Shown piece by piece: positions 44,823 through 52,816 of a DNA stretch of 64,000 bases. The notes beneath the pieces are model-generated. The model was not told the origin of the DNA. It searched no databases and worked only from the letters and a program-made list of their open reading frames with translations. The translations under genes and the position numbers were made by a program. How positions within the stretch are numbered: position 1 is the first letter of the stretch; the number at the start of each line of letters is the position of its first letter. The stretch lies in NCBI RefSeq assembly GCF_014641595.1, contig NZ_BMIA01000005.1, forward strand, positions 434,001 to 498,000. The letters run 5' to 3'. This DNA comes from Dyadobacter endophyticus (GTDB lineage: Bacteria > Bacteroidota > Bacteroidia > Cytophagales > Spirosomataceae).

Positions 44823-46049
44823 CTAACGCCTTCTCCGTTGCTCACGTTTCATCTTCTTCAAATTCGCGATCGCGGCCTTCGCCTCTTTGTCCTGGCTGGA
44901 TTTTTTATCCGCGCGGTCATCGGCGAGTTTGTAGTAGCGCAGCGCCTCGTCATAATCCTTTTTTTGCTCCGCAATTTTTCCTAATCCGATCAGCGAGGAA
45001 ACATAATAGCCCGCATTCATCGAATTGGTTTGCGTTGAATAATCGATCGCTTTCTTATAATACTCGCTCGCCGCGTCGTAATTGCGGTGGTAGTTCATAT
45101 TGTAATAGGCCAGCACATAAGCGGCATTACGGCCGCTTACTCCTTCATAACCAGGCATTCCCTGACTAATTTTTGTAATAATATTCTGTGCCGCTTGCTC
45201 CGCTTCCGCCATTTTTCCGGTAACAAAGGCAGTCCGGCAAAAATACCGCTCGAAATACGGATTGTTCGGATAGGTTTGCCACATATATTTAGCCATTTCG
45301 TAAGCCTTGCTGTACTCGTTTTCCATGCTGTAAATCTGCAAGAGAAAATAGCGGGCCTCCACACGCGTGTAAAATGCATTGTTCCCCACCTTTTCCAGCT
45401 GCTGCTCGCCGAGCCTTTTGTTTCCTTTTGGGAAGAGTGCCAGGACCGGTTTCAGGATCGGATATTCTTTCGGGACCCATTCGGCGTAATAGTTATACAG
45501 CCCGTCGCCAAACAGCAACTCAGGCGAGAGGTCACCATTACCCTTGCATTGTTCGAAATACTTCAATGACTTTTTCCCCGCAAATGCCGCTTTCGCCCAG
45601 CTTTCGCGCTCGGCGTAGAGCCTGCCTTTGAATGCGTATGCGGCAGCGAGAAAGAATGCCGGTTCTATTTTATTTTCCTGGTCGTCATACAGCTCCTCAG
45701 CCAGCGTAATGGTCGAATCCATTTGCGCAAGGAAGGTTTTGTCATAGGCTTCGTTTTCCGTATTCGGTACAATTTTCCACCATTCGGCCAGACCCATCAG
45801 AAAATGGGGCATAGGGTGCTTCGGGTACCGGTATTTGAGCCACCGGAACTCCGCATCTGCCTCGTAAAACTGGTAATTATACAACTTATTGATCGCCTCG
45901 GTCGACTCGATCTGAACTCCGGGATTTTGGAGAACCATCGCATACTTCTTGTCCAGTTCGGCCGAAGAATACAATTGCGCGGTTGCAATGTGGCTTGTAA
46001 TTACAGTTAAGCAGCAGAAAATGATTGTGTTAGCAACTAAGCTTTTCAT
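44823..46049 (-). CDS. Secreted TPR-repeat protein of unknown function
   Basis: A 408-residue protein with a signal peptide (MKSLVANTIIFCCLTVITSHIATAQ) and tetratricopeptide-like helix pairs throughout, e.g. YNYQFYEADAEFRWLKYRYPKHPMPHFLMGLAEW, EARYFLLQIYSMENEYSKAYEMAKYMWQTYPNNPYFERYF and a clear last TPR, YYVSSLIGLGKIAEQKKDYDEALRYYKLAD. It ends with a basic KKMKREQRRRR. Similar periplasmic TPR proteins are common in this phylum, but the binding partner is unknown. It is a single gene. Confidence 0.8.
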   Translation of the reverse strand: MKSLVANTIIFCCLTVITSHIATAQLYSSAELDKKYAMVLQNPGVQIESTEAINKLYNYQFYEADAEFRWLKYRYPKHPMPHFLMGLAEWWKIVPNTENEAYDKTFLAQMDSTITLAEELYDDQENKIEPAFFLAAAYAFKGRLYAERESWAKAAFAGKKSLKYFEQCKGNGDLSPELLFGDGLYNYYAEWVPKEYPILKPVLALFPKGNKRLGEQQLEKVGNNAFYTRVEARYFLLQIYSMENEYSKAYEMAKYMWQTYPNNPYFERYFCRTAFVTGKMAEAEQAAQNIITKISQGMPGYEGVSGRNAAYVLAYYNMNYHRNYDAASEYYKKAIDYSTQTNSMNAGYYVSSLIGLGKIAEQKKDYDEALRYYKLADDRADKKSSQDKEAKAAIANLKKMKREQRRRR

Positions 46050-46234
46050 AGCAAGGGTAAATCTGTCCTATTAACGCCGGATTTATATTTTGCGTTTGTC
46101 AGCGGCCCGGTTTTTAAAAAAAGAGTTAATATTGATCCTCAGAGTATTTGCCACGAACCGACTGCCGGCATTCGGCAGCCAGTTTCCAGAAAACGCTTTG
46201 TCGTCTTTTGGAACTTGATCCGTACTTCAAAATT

Positions 46235-46762
46235 ATGATTAACATTCTGGATAAAACATTTGTCCCTTTTATTTCGCGCGAAACGATCGAAAACCGTATT
46301 TCTGAGTTAGCTGCCGGCATCAATTCCGATTATGCGGATTCGTGCCCGGTATTCATTATCGTACTGAACGGCGCATTTCTTTTTGCCAGTGAGCTCGTCA
46401 AGAGCATTTCGCTGGCGTGCGAGATCAATTTTATTCGGCTTTCCTCCTATTCTCAAACGACCTCGTCCGGCATGGTGCGGGAAATTATCGGGATGGATGC
46501 CAACATTGCCGGACGAGATGTGATCATTATTGAAGATATTGTGGATACCGGGCTTACCATGTCGCAGCTGATCACAAAAGTGAAGGCGATGTCGCCAAAA
46601 TCCGTTGAAATCGCTACTTTGCTGCACAAGCCGGAAGCATTGAAAACCCCTGTGGATATGCGCTATGTCGGCTTTGAGATCGAAAATAAATTCGTAGTCG
46701 GCTACGGCCTCGACTACGACGGCATTGGGCGCAACCTCGACGCGATCTACGTCCTGGCATGA
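46235..46762 (+). CDS. hpt: Hypoxanthine phosphoribosyltransferase
   Basis: Purine salvage enzyme making IMP (and usually GMP) from hypoxanthine or guanine and PRPP. From the ATG at 46235 it is 175 residues, the normal size; the frame stays open upstream to 46148 without family similarity. Motifs are VFIIVLNGAFLFASELVKSI, the PRPP loop VIIIEDIVDTGLTMSQLI and YVGFEIENKFVVGYGLDYDG for base binding. Confidence 0.94.
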   Translation: MINILDKTFVPFISRETIENRISELAAGINSDYADSCPVFIIVLNGAFLFASELVKSISLACEINFIRLSSYSQTTSSGMVREIIGMDANIAGRDVIIIEDIVDTGLTMSQLITKVKAMSPKSVEIATLLHKPEALKTPVDMRYVGFEIENKFVVGYGLDYDGIGRNLDAIYVLA

Positions 46763-46800
46763 CCTCCTTCTTTTCACCAACGTTCTAAATCCAAACCTTT

Positions 46801-48201
46801 ATGCTGATCCAATTTTTTGGCGCCGCACGCACCGTTACCGGAAGCAAGCACCTCATTACCACCGAAAAAGGAACCAAAATATTACTTGACTGCGGGCTTT
46901 TTCAGGGCATTCAAACCGACGAGTTCAACCAGGAATTCGGTTTCAAGCCTGCCGATGTCGATTACGTAGTCCTTTCCCATGCGCACATCGACCACTCAGG
47001 CCTACTCCCACGCCTCGTACGCAAGGGTTTCAAAGGGCCAATCTATTGCACCGCTGCCACTGCCGATCTTTGTCGCGTAATGCTGCTCGACAGCGCCCAT
47101 ATCCAGGAAAAAGACCTCGAACGCATTAATAAACGCCGCAAAAAGCAAGGGCGCCCGCTCCTTGAAGAACTTTACAATGCCGAAGACGCCGCCCACGCAT
47201 TGAGCCTGTTCAAAACTGTGCGTTACGGACAGACGTTTTTTTTGGGTGAAGACAATGAAGTATCGGTAATCCTGACCGACGCCGCGCATTTGCTCGGCAG
47301 CGCCGCCGTGCATTTGAGTATTCCAGATGGAGGAACTTTTAAGCAGGTAACGTTTACCGGCGACATCGGCCGCCCCGAAGACCGCATTCTCCGCAAGCCC
47401 GAGGAATTCCCACAAGCCGATTACATTATCTGCGAATCTACTTACGGCGACCGGCTGCACGAAAAAGAGATTGATATGCACGCGCATTTGCTGCGCATTG
47501 TACAAGAAACGTGCGTCCGTCGTCGTGGCAAACTCATTATTCCCGCCTTTGCGATCGACCGCACGCAGGAGCTCATTTATGCCCTTGACCAGCTTTCGAG
47601 TTCAGGCCAACTACCGCAAATCCCCGTCTACATCGACAGTCCGCTCGCGATCCGCGCCACGGCCATTATGAAGGAACACGACGAATGCTTCAACCCCGAA
47701 ATCCTCGATTACATCGAGAAAGACGGCGACGCATTTGCATTTCCGTACCTCAATTATATTTCAGATGTGCAGCAATCCATCGCCCTTAACGACCACAAAG
47801 AACCCTGTATCATCATTTCCGCCTCCGGGATGGCCGAAGCGGGGCGCATCAAGCACCATATCAAAAATAACATCGGAGACCCGAACTCGACGATCCTGCT
47901 CGTGGGCTATGCGTCTGCGAACACCCTCGCAGGTGCGTTGAAGCGTGGGGACACGCATGTAAACATCTTCGGCGAGAAGTTCGAGGTCAAATGCCGCGTC
48001 GAAACGATGGATTCCTTCTCCGGTCACGGCGATTACAACGAAATGCTGGAATTTCTCTCGTGCCAGAAACCCGAGCGCGTAAAGGAGGTATTCCTTGTGC
48101 ATGGTGAATACGAGACGCAAATCGCATTCAAATTGAAGCTGGAAAAGGCCGGATACCGCAAAATCCACATTCCGGCGCTGTATGAAGGGGTCAAAATTTA
48201 A
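46801..48201 (+). CDS. MBL-fold beta-CASP family RNA-processing-type hydrolase
   Basis: A 466-residue protein related to the eukaryotic CPSF73 cleavage factor and bacterial YsH-type nucleases. The metallo-beta-lactamase motif SHAHIDHSG is at 59-67 (zinc ligands His60, His62, Asp64, His65), with further ligands in TDAAHLLGSA and FTGDIGR. The beta-CASP part has ESTYGDRLH and IISASGMAEAGRIKHH, and the C-terminal RNA-specificity region ends at FSGHGDYNEM...VFLVHGE. It is probably a cytosolic ribonuclease, though some relatives are uncharacterised. It follows hpt by 38 bases and may share its mRNA. Confidence 0.92.
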   Translation: MLIQFFGAARTVTGSKHLITTEKGTKILLDCGLFQGIQTDEFNQEFGFKPADVDYVVLSHAHIDHSGLLPRLVRKGFKGPIYCTAATADLCRVMLLDSAHIQEKDLERINKRRKKQGRPLLEELYNAEDAAHALSLFKTVRYGQTFFLGEDNEVSVILTDAAHLLGSAAVHLSIPDGGTFKQVTFTGDIGRPEDRILRKPEEFPQADYIICESTYGDRLHEKEIDMHAHLLRIVQETCVRRRGKLIIPAFAIDRTQELIYALDQLSSSGQLPQIPVYIDSPLAIRATAIMKEHDECFNPEILDYIEKDGDAFAFPYLNYISDVQQSIALNDHKEPCIIISASGMAEAGRIKHHIKNNIGDPNSTILLVGYASANTLAGALKRGDTHVNIFGEKFEVKCRVETMDSFSGHGDYNEMLEFLSCQKPERVKEVFLVHGEYETQIAFKLKLEKAGYRKIHIPALYEGVKI

Positions 48202-48239
48202 ATTTTTAAGATTTTTTCACCGTCTGAAACTCGAAACGC

Positions 48240-48271
48240 TTGTAAAGTCCAAAACAAGATTGCTATCTTTG
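48240..48271 (+). promoter_or_regulatory. Promoter of tRNA-Leu (TTG, 21 bases, TATCTTTG)
   Basis: TTG at 48240-48242 and an exact TAnnTTTG at 48264-48271, 14 bases before the mature tRNA 5' end, which is the expected position for a single tRNA gene. Confidence 0.7.
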
Positions 48272-48285
48272 CCCACCCAATTCAA

Positions 48286-48369
48286 GCCGAAGTGGTGAAA
48301 CTGGTAGACACGCACGTTTCAGGGGCGTGAGGGAGCAATCCTGTGCGGGTTCGAGTCCCGCCTTCGGCA
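48286..48369 (+). tRNA. tRNA-Leu (anticodon CAG)
   Basis: Cloverleaf of 84 bases. The acceptor GCCGAAG (48286-48292) pairs with CTTCGGC (48362-48368), discriminator A; the anticodon stem CACGT/GCGTG encloses TTCAGGG with CAG at the centre; there is a long variable arm typical of leucine, and the T arm GCGGG-TTCGAGT-CCCGC. The CCA end is not encoded. On the reverse strand it yields a familiar spurious open frame. Confidence 0.95.
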
Positions 48370-48370
48370 C

Positions 48371-48407
48371 AAAACGCTGTTTCTGTTATCAGGAACGGCG
48401 TTTTTGC
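48371..48407 (+). terminator. Terminator of tRNA-Leu
   Basis: AAAACGC-T-GTT (48371-48381) pairs with AAC-G-GCGTTTT (48394-48404), followed by more T, directly behind the tRNA. Confidence 0.75.
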
Positions 48408-48554
48408 TTTTCGGGACAAATAGCGGGACAAAAAAATCACACACGATAGAAGCCTGATTTTTGGCACAATTGCACCGCAATTTCGTCGCATTTGGCCCTT
48501 TTACACTGGCTGTTAGGAAGCTAACTTTACATTAGCCAAAACCAAACGACCATC

Positions 48555-48932
48555 ATGGAAACCATCAAACAAATTGCGCTCGACAGCGAATGTGCCGTCA
48601 TCACTGCCCACTGCGTTATGCTGTCCGACTCGACATTCAACGACGTGAACATGAGTAATATATCGATTACGGATGCGAATTTGAGCGACCTCAAAATCGA
48701 AGGCGCACAGCTGGGCGGGGCGGTGTTTCAGAACATAGGTATGTGCCCGCCCGATCACCCGATGTACGACCCGGAGGCAGAACAGCGGCCGCTCCTTTTC
48801 GAACATTGTGATTTGCATAAGAGCAGGTTCGTCCATTGCGATCTGAGCGGTATCGAAATATCCGGATGCAATATTGAAGGATTGACGATTAATGGAAAAC
48901 TGATTTCCGATCTGCTAAAAAACAGCATTTGA
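48555..48932 (+). CDS. Pentapeptide-repeat protein
   Basis: A 125-residue soluble protein with pentapeptide-type repeats, in which every fifth position is Leu, Phe or Ile: STFNDVNMSNISITDANLSDLKIEGAQLGGAVF, and again CDLHKSRFVHCDLSGIEISGCNIEGLTI. A non-repeat insert (CPPDHPMYDPEAEQRP) separates the two blocks. Such proteins form a quadrilateral beta-helix; some mimic DNA, but most have unknown roles. It is the first gene after tRNA-Leu. Confidence 0.8.
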   Translation: METIKQIALDSECAVITAHCVMLSDSTFNDVNMSNISITDANLSDLKIEGAQLGGAVFQNIGMCPPDHPMYDPEAEQRPLLFEHCDLHKSRFVHCDLSGIEISGCNIEGLTINGKLISDLLKNSI

Positions 48933-48984
48933 ATCCGGAATCAATCTTCATGTCAGCCGCTGTGACCTCACCGGGCCAAGGATC

Positions 48985-49158
48985 TCAAAACCGCATGCTC
49001 AATCCGCCATTGAAAACGCCTTTATAACCATAGCCTAATTCCATAAATACGATATCCGTCAGCCATCGTCGCTTTTCCGTCGCATTCCCGATCATTACAT
49101 TGCCACCTACCTCGGCACTACACCCGCTACTTTCAGTCGTTGCCTTAAACCATGCCAT
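48985..49158 (-). pseudogene. Remnant of an outer membrane beta-barrel gene (C-terminal end)
   Basis: A 57-codon minus-strand frame fills most of an otherwise empty 312-base gap. Its end, RRWLTDIVFMELGYGYKGVF then NGGLSMRF, looks like the last strands of a Bacteroidota barrel protein with a terminal Phe, but no signal peptide or upstream part exists; the frame is open only to about 49205. It may be a decayed fragment of a longer gene, or a chance frame. It is too short to be called a functional barrel. Confidence 0.4.
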
Positions 49159-49244
49159 TCGACAAAAACCGTTCTTGACAGCGGCCCTGGGAGTGCGTAT
49201 TTTGCATCAAGTTTGTATCCACAACGCATTCGAAACCTACCGTC

Positions 49245-49913
49245 ATGGCCGACTATTCCGTCAAACTGCTCGCTAAAAAGCCTGTTACGCATAACGTAAA
49301 TGCCTATACCGTAGAGAAACCGGCGGGTTTCACGTACTCTCCCGGCCAGGCTACCGATTTTTCGATCCTGAAAGATCAATGGGCTGCAGAAAAGCGGCCG
49401 TTCACATTCACGTCGCTGCCCACGTCGGATACGCTCGAATTCACGATCAAATCCTACACCGACCACGAGGGCGTAACCAATGCACTGACGCACGTGCAGC
49501 CGGGCGACAGTTTCGAGATCAGCGACGCCTGGGGCGCCATCGAATACAAAGGCGAAGGCGTATTCCTGGCCGGAGGCGCCGGTATTACGCCATTTCTGGC
49601 CATTTTCAGGGATTTGTATTCCAAAGGGCAGGTCGGGGTAAACCAGCTGTTCTTCTCCAACCGCACCACGGCCGACATTATCCTTAAAGAAGAGCTCGAA
49701 CAAATCCTCGGCGAGCATTTCTTCAACCTCATTTCGGGCGAAAATGCAGGCGGTTACCATCACGGCCGTATCGACAAGGCTTTTCTGCAAAAACACATCA
49801 CGAATTTCGACCAGCCTTTTTACGTCTGCGGGCCGGATGCATTCACGGAATCGATTTTGAAAACATTGGAAGAGCTAGGCGCCAGCGCGGAAGCATTGAT
49901 TTTTGAAAAGTAG
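49245..49913 (+). CDS. FAD/NAD(P)-binding oxidoreductase (flavodoxin/ferredoxin reductase family)
   Basis: A 222-residue two-domain reductase. The FAD domain (about 1-100) has FTYSPGQATDFSIL and RPFTFTSLPTSDTLEFTIKSY, where the usual R-x-Y-S/T is R-P-F-T. The NAD(P) domain has GVFLAGGAGITPFLAIFRDLY, LFFSNRTTADIILKEEL and the terminal YVCGPDAFTESILKTLEELG. It has no iron-sulphur domain, so it should work with a separate carrier. No redox partner is adjacent. It ends 16 bases from the convergent ABC ATPase gene. Confidence 0.9.
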   Translation: MADYSVKLLAKKPVTHNVNAYTVEKPAGFTYSPGQATDFSILKDQWAAEKRPFTFTSLPTSDTLEFTIKSYTDHEGVTNALTHVQPGDSFEISDAWGAIEYKGEGVFLAGGAGITPFLAIFRDLYSKGQVGVNQLFFSNRTTADIILKEELEQILGEHFFNLISGENAGGYHHGRIDKAFLQKHITNFDQPFYVCGPDAFTESILKTLEELGASAEALIFEK

Positions 49914-49929
49914 CTTTTTAATGAATGTC

Positions 49930-50598
49930 TTATAAATATCCAAACTCTTCCAGTTCAGAATAAACATCTTTAAGCAAGATACTGCGTCCTACGGGCACGA
50001 TCAGGTATGTTGCATCCGCGAGGCCCAGGACGTCTTCATACGCATGATCTGAAATCAGAATACCTTTCCGGGCCTTTTGCTCAGTAATCACTCTTCTCAT
50101 TTGCTCGATACTAAGGGGCGAAAGCGCGGCAAATGGCTCATCGAGCAAGGTAAATGCCACGGGCATCAGCAGCACGAGCAACGTTCCCAGCAGCCGTCGG
50201 TTACCGGTCGACAGGTCTTTAACACGGGTAAGATTGTACTGCTCCAAATCTTGAAAATGGCGGCACAGATCCGTAAAATCGACTTTATACAACCTGCATA
50301 CCTCGCTCACGCGCAGGTTTGAGGGGATAAAAGCGTGCTGTGGCAGGTAGCTGATCAGTCCCGGATGCTGATAGGGATGTGATACATAGTCACCATTGAA
50401 CCTTACCGATTGGTTTTGCCCCCGGAGCGTTCCGAAAATCATTTGCATCAGGCTGGACTTCCCCGTCCCGTTACGCCCGAGCAGCCCTGTCACATGGCCT
50501 GTCTGCATTTGAAGGTAAATATTTTGCAGGATTTTGCATCCCTCATATTCCAGCCACATGCTATCGGCTTCGAGCACATGCCCTTTCATCTTATCCAT
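49930..50598 (-). CDS. ABC transporter ATP-binding protein with unusual signature motif
   Basis: A 222-residue ATPase. Walker A is GRNGTGKS (41-48), the Q-loop is in SYLPQH (83-88), Walker B is FTLLDEP (149-155) and the switch His is in ISDH (182-185). The signature is DLSTGNRRLL (128-137) instead of LSGGQ. The gene overlaps by 13 bases the end of a 108-residue membrane-protein gene, its likely partner. The ATPase is presumably an exporter-type subunit, but the pair is too small to form a standard transporter unless the membrane protein oligomerises or another permease exists. Confidence 0.88.
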   Translation of the reverse strand: MDKMKGHVLEADSMWLEYEGCKILQNIYLQMQTGHVTGLLGRNGTGKSSLMQMIFGTLRGQNQSVRFNGDYVSHPYQHPGLISYLPQHAFIPSNLRVSEVCRLYKVDFTDLCRHFQDLEQYNLTRVKDLSTGNRRLLGTLLVLLMPVAFTLLDEPFAALSPLSIEQMRRVITEQKARKGILISDHAYEDVLGLADATYLIVPVGRSILLKDVYSELEEFGYL

Positions 50599-50912
50599 TC
50601 ACTTGCTAACTGGATAATACCCATTGATAAAGAGAAGAGTACGAAATCCGCTACAAATGCCGCGGCGAAAAGCTGCCGCTGAGATAGGTTCGCATTGGCA
50701 TAAAAGAAAAACAAATGTGCATACCTGCGCCGGAAAATGTAAATGGTGATGCCTTGCAAAAAGAATTTGAAAAGGACCAGCGCGGGTATCAGCACATAAA
50801 GATTCCGGGCCGTCGGGCAGCCCAATGCGCGCCAGGCCGCCATCGGAATGGCCCACAAATAAAATCCGAACGAACGGTAAAAGATGGCTGACAAATGCAG
50901 TTTTGTCTTCAT
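50586..50912 (-). CDS. Small membrane protein coupled to the ABC ATPase
   Basis: A 108-residue protein with about three hydrophobic segments (FGFYLWAIPMAAW, LYVLIPALVLFKFFLQGITIYIF and FAAAFVADFVLFSLSMGIIQLA) and basic loops. It overlaps the ATPase gene by 13 bases, implying translational coupling. No family is recognised. It could be the membrane part of a minimal ABC complex or an assembly factor. Confidence 0.7.
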   Translation of the reverse strand: MKTKLHLSAIFYRSFGFYLWAIPMAAWRALGCPTARNLYVLIPALVLFKFFLQGITIYIFRRRYAHLFFFYANANLSQRQLFAAAFVADFVLFSLSMGIIQLASEWIR

Positions 50913-51095
50913 TCAGAACACCTTAACTATTGATATTTGCTAAAATAGCAACCAGCGTTCTAATTAATTCGGGTTTAAGAATTTTTAACAACTTATCAAA
51001 CGAGCTATTTTTAAAATCATCGGCATTTCCATACAACCATTTCTATTAAAACACACCTCTTTCATCAGGCCGGGGCCGCATTTACTTCTGTTTGC

Positions 51096-52349
51096 ATGAA
51101 ATACTTCTTACCGCTGCTATTGATCCTTCTGAAATCGTTGACTGTCGCTGCGCAGGACACTATTCGCGTGACTTACAGCGAAGAACCCGATACACTGAGC
51201 GTCCGGCAGAAGTTTATCGACCGGTACGACAATGTGTTTATGACGCGTGTGCCTACGAAACATATTGTCAAGGCTGGATATCGGACTTCCGACCTCAGAG
51301 GGATCGGTATTGGAGTCGATATCAGCTACGAGTATAAGTTGCTACCCTTCCTGTCGGTAGAAGCAACTTTGCGCGGCCAGACAAACGCAGCAAACGATGC
51401 CATTTATAGCCGCACATTTGTCAAACCCTGGCGCGGTAACACTTGGCTGGGCGCGAAAGCACGCTGGTACTATGCCATGCCCGCGAGGATCCGAAAAGGG
51501 CTGAATGCAAACAATTTCAGCGGGGCTTACCTGGCAATGTCTTACGAGCTCCCATTAAAATCGATAGACCGGTACAATAGCAGCCCATACAAGCGGATCG
51601 TAGGAGTTGCGTCCGGCTTTCAGAGCCGCTTCCTGAATTGGGGACATATCGATATTTCATTCGGAGCCTACTACACGGAGCCAAGGCCGAGGGAAGCATC
51701 GTGGCACCCTCTTTATTCCAACAAAAGTCCCGTCGACTTCAAACGAAATATTATTTTTTCAACGCAAATGACCGTCGGAATTGCGCTGGGAGACTGGAAG
51801 CGCTCCCTGCCTTCTCAGTTATGCGAAGTACTGCTATGCGATGAGGAAATTCACAATCAATGGAAACTACGCTTTCCGGAATTCAGCATAGGTCTGGACC
51901 AGCAGTCGTTGCGCACAGGGATTGCGCGCGAAGCTAAATTCGGCAAAAGCCCCTTTTCGCTCGACATGAGTGCTAATGCTGAATTTTACGATAGGAAATG
52001 GGACTCTGTGCGCGGATCTTCGATTAAAGTGGGCCTGCAGCCGCGATATTACTTTCTGCAGCGCATGCAGATCCGTCGCGGCAAATCGGGCAATAATCTT
52101 TCCGGTTTTTATACAGCCTTCGAAATCGCGATGCTTCATACCAAATACGGAACCACCGGCTACTTCCCTAATATAAATGAAAGGTACTGGTCAATTTCAC
52201 CGTCGATAGGTTTTCAGCAACGACTGTTTAAACATATTTATGTGGATACGAATGTCGGTTATCATGTGTTGCCGGCAGACGTGCCCTACCCTTATGACGC
52301 CCTTCACCGGCGTTATTCTGCCAGGCTTGAGCTTGGATTTACATTTTGA
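51096..52349 (+). CDS. Predicted outer membrane beta-barrel protein of unknown function
   Basis: A 417-residue exported protein: signal peptide MKYFLPLLLILLKSLTVAAQ, then alternating strands such as GIGIGVDISYEYKLLPFLSVEATLRGQ, GHIDISFGAYYTEPRP and ISPSIGFQQRLFKHIYVDTNVGYHV, ending RYSARLELGFTF with a terminal Phe, as expected for an outer membrane barrel. No named family is recognised. It is divergent from the ABC pair and lies ahead of the second blaI operon, but 90 bases and a separate promoter divide them. Confidence 0.8.
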   Translation: MKYFLPLLLILLKSLTVAAQDTIRVTYSEEPDTLSVRQKFIDRYDNVFMTRVPTKHIVKAGYRTSDLRGIGIGVDISYEYKLLPFLSVEATLRGQTNAANDAIYSRTFVKPWRGNTWLGAKARWYYAMPARIRKGLNANNFSGAYLAMSYELPLKSIDRYNSSPYKRIVGVASGFQSRFLNWGHIDISFGAYYTEPRPREASWHPLYSNKSPVDFKRNIIFSTQMTVGIALGDWKRSLPSQLCEVLLCDEEIHNQWKLRFPEFSIGLDQQSLRTGIAREAKFGKSPFSLDMSANAEFYDRKWDSVRGSSIKVGLQPRYYFLQRMQIRRGKSGNNLSGFYTAFEIAMLHTKYGTTGYFPNINERYWSISPSIGFQQRLFKHIYVDTNVGYHVLPADVPYPYDALHRRYSARLELGFTF

Positions 52350-52409
52350 GCATTCTCCATGAACATCAGAAATATCTTGTTTTAAAGATTTCAACTAAAT
52401 ATAAGTTTG

Positions 52410-52428
52410 ATAACTAAATTTTAGTTAT
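52410..52428 (+). promoter_or_regulatory. Palindromic operator of the second blaI operon, upstream copy
   Basis: ATAACTAAATTTTAGTTAT is a perfect 19-base dyad 12 bases before the repressor start. Its end overlaps the -7 element. A degenerate copy (CAACTAAATATAAGTTTG) lies just upstream at about 52392-52409. Repressor binding would block the promoter. Confidence 0.75.
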
Positions 52429-52435
52429 ACCTTTG
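52428..52435 (+). promoter_or_regulatory. Promoter -7 element (TACCTTTG) of the second blaI operon
   Basis: Exact TAnnTTTG match ending 4 bases before the repressor ATG at 52440. The transcript would start at or next to the start codon, so the mRNA may be leaderless. Confidence 0.6.
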
Positions 52436-52439
52436 AATC

Positions 52440-52811
52440 ATGGAACCGCTTAGTCATTCGGAAGAAAACATCATGCGCATTCTCTGGGAGCTGGGAGAAG
52501 GCGTGATTCACGACATTCTTGATAAATTGCCCGAGCCGAAGCCGCCTTACACGACTGTTTCGTCTGTCGTAAGGCTCTTGGAAAAAAAAGCCTTTGTCGA
52601 TCACAAGGCGTATGGCAAAACGCATGTTTATTTCCCGGCCATTTCCCGGGATCAATACGCCCGGAGGTCGTTTTCCGACCTTATGAAGCACTATTTCGAA
52701 GGTTCTCCCAAGAACATTGTATCGTTTATAGTCCAGGAAAACGCCTTGAAACCAGACGAAGTAAATGAATTGAAGCAATTGATCGATTCATACTACCCTC
52801 CCAAATCGTAA
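52440..52811 (+). CDS. BlaI/MecI family transcriptional repressor (second copy)
   Basis: A 123-residue winged-helix repressor: LSHSEENIMRILWELGEGVIHDILDKLPEPKPPYTTVSSVVRLLEKKAFVDHKAYGKTHVYFP is the standard DNA-binding half and the rest the dimer helices. It differs clearly from the copy at 21179, and its operator is different too. The M56 gene begins 5 bases after its stop. Autoregulation through the dyad at 52410 is likely. Confidence 0.94.
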   Translation: MEPLSHSEENIMRILWELGEGVIHDILDKLPEPKPPYTTVSSVVRLLEKKAFVDHKAYGKTHVYFPAISRDQYARRSFSDLMKHYFEGSPKNIVSFIVQENALKPDEVNELKQLIDSYYPPKS

Positions 52812-52816
52812 ACGCC

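Noticed and set aside
48282..48491. Minus-strand 69-codon frame containing GTRTRTGLLPHAPETCV
   Set aside because: It is the reverse complement of tRNA-Leu, a well-known false gene call.
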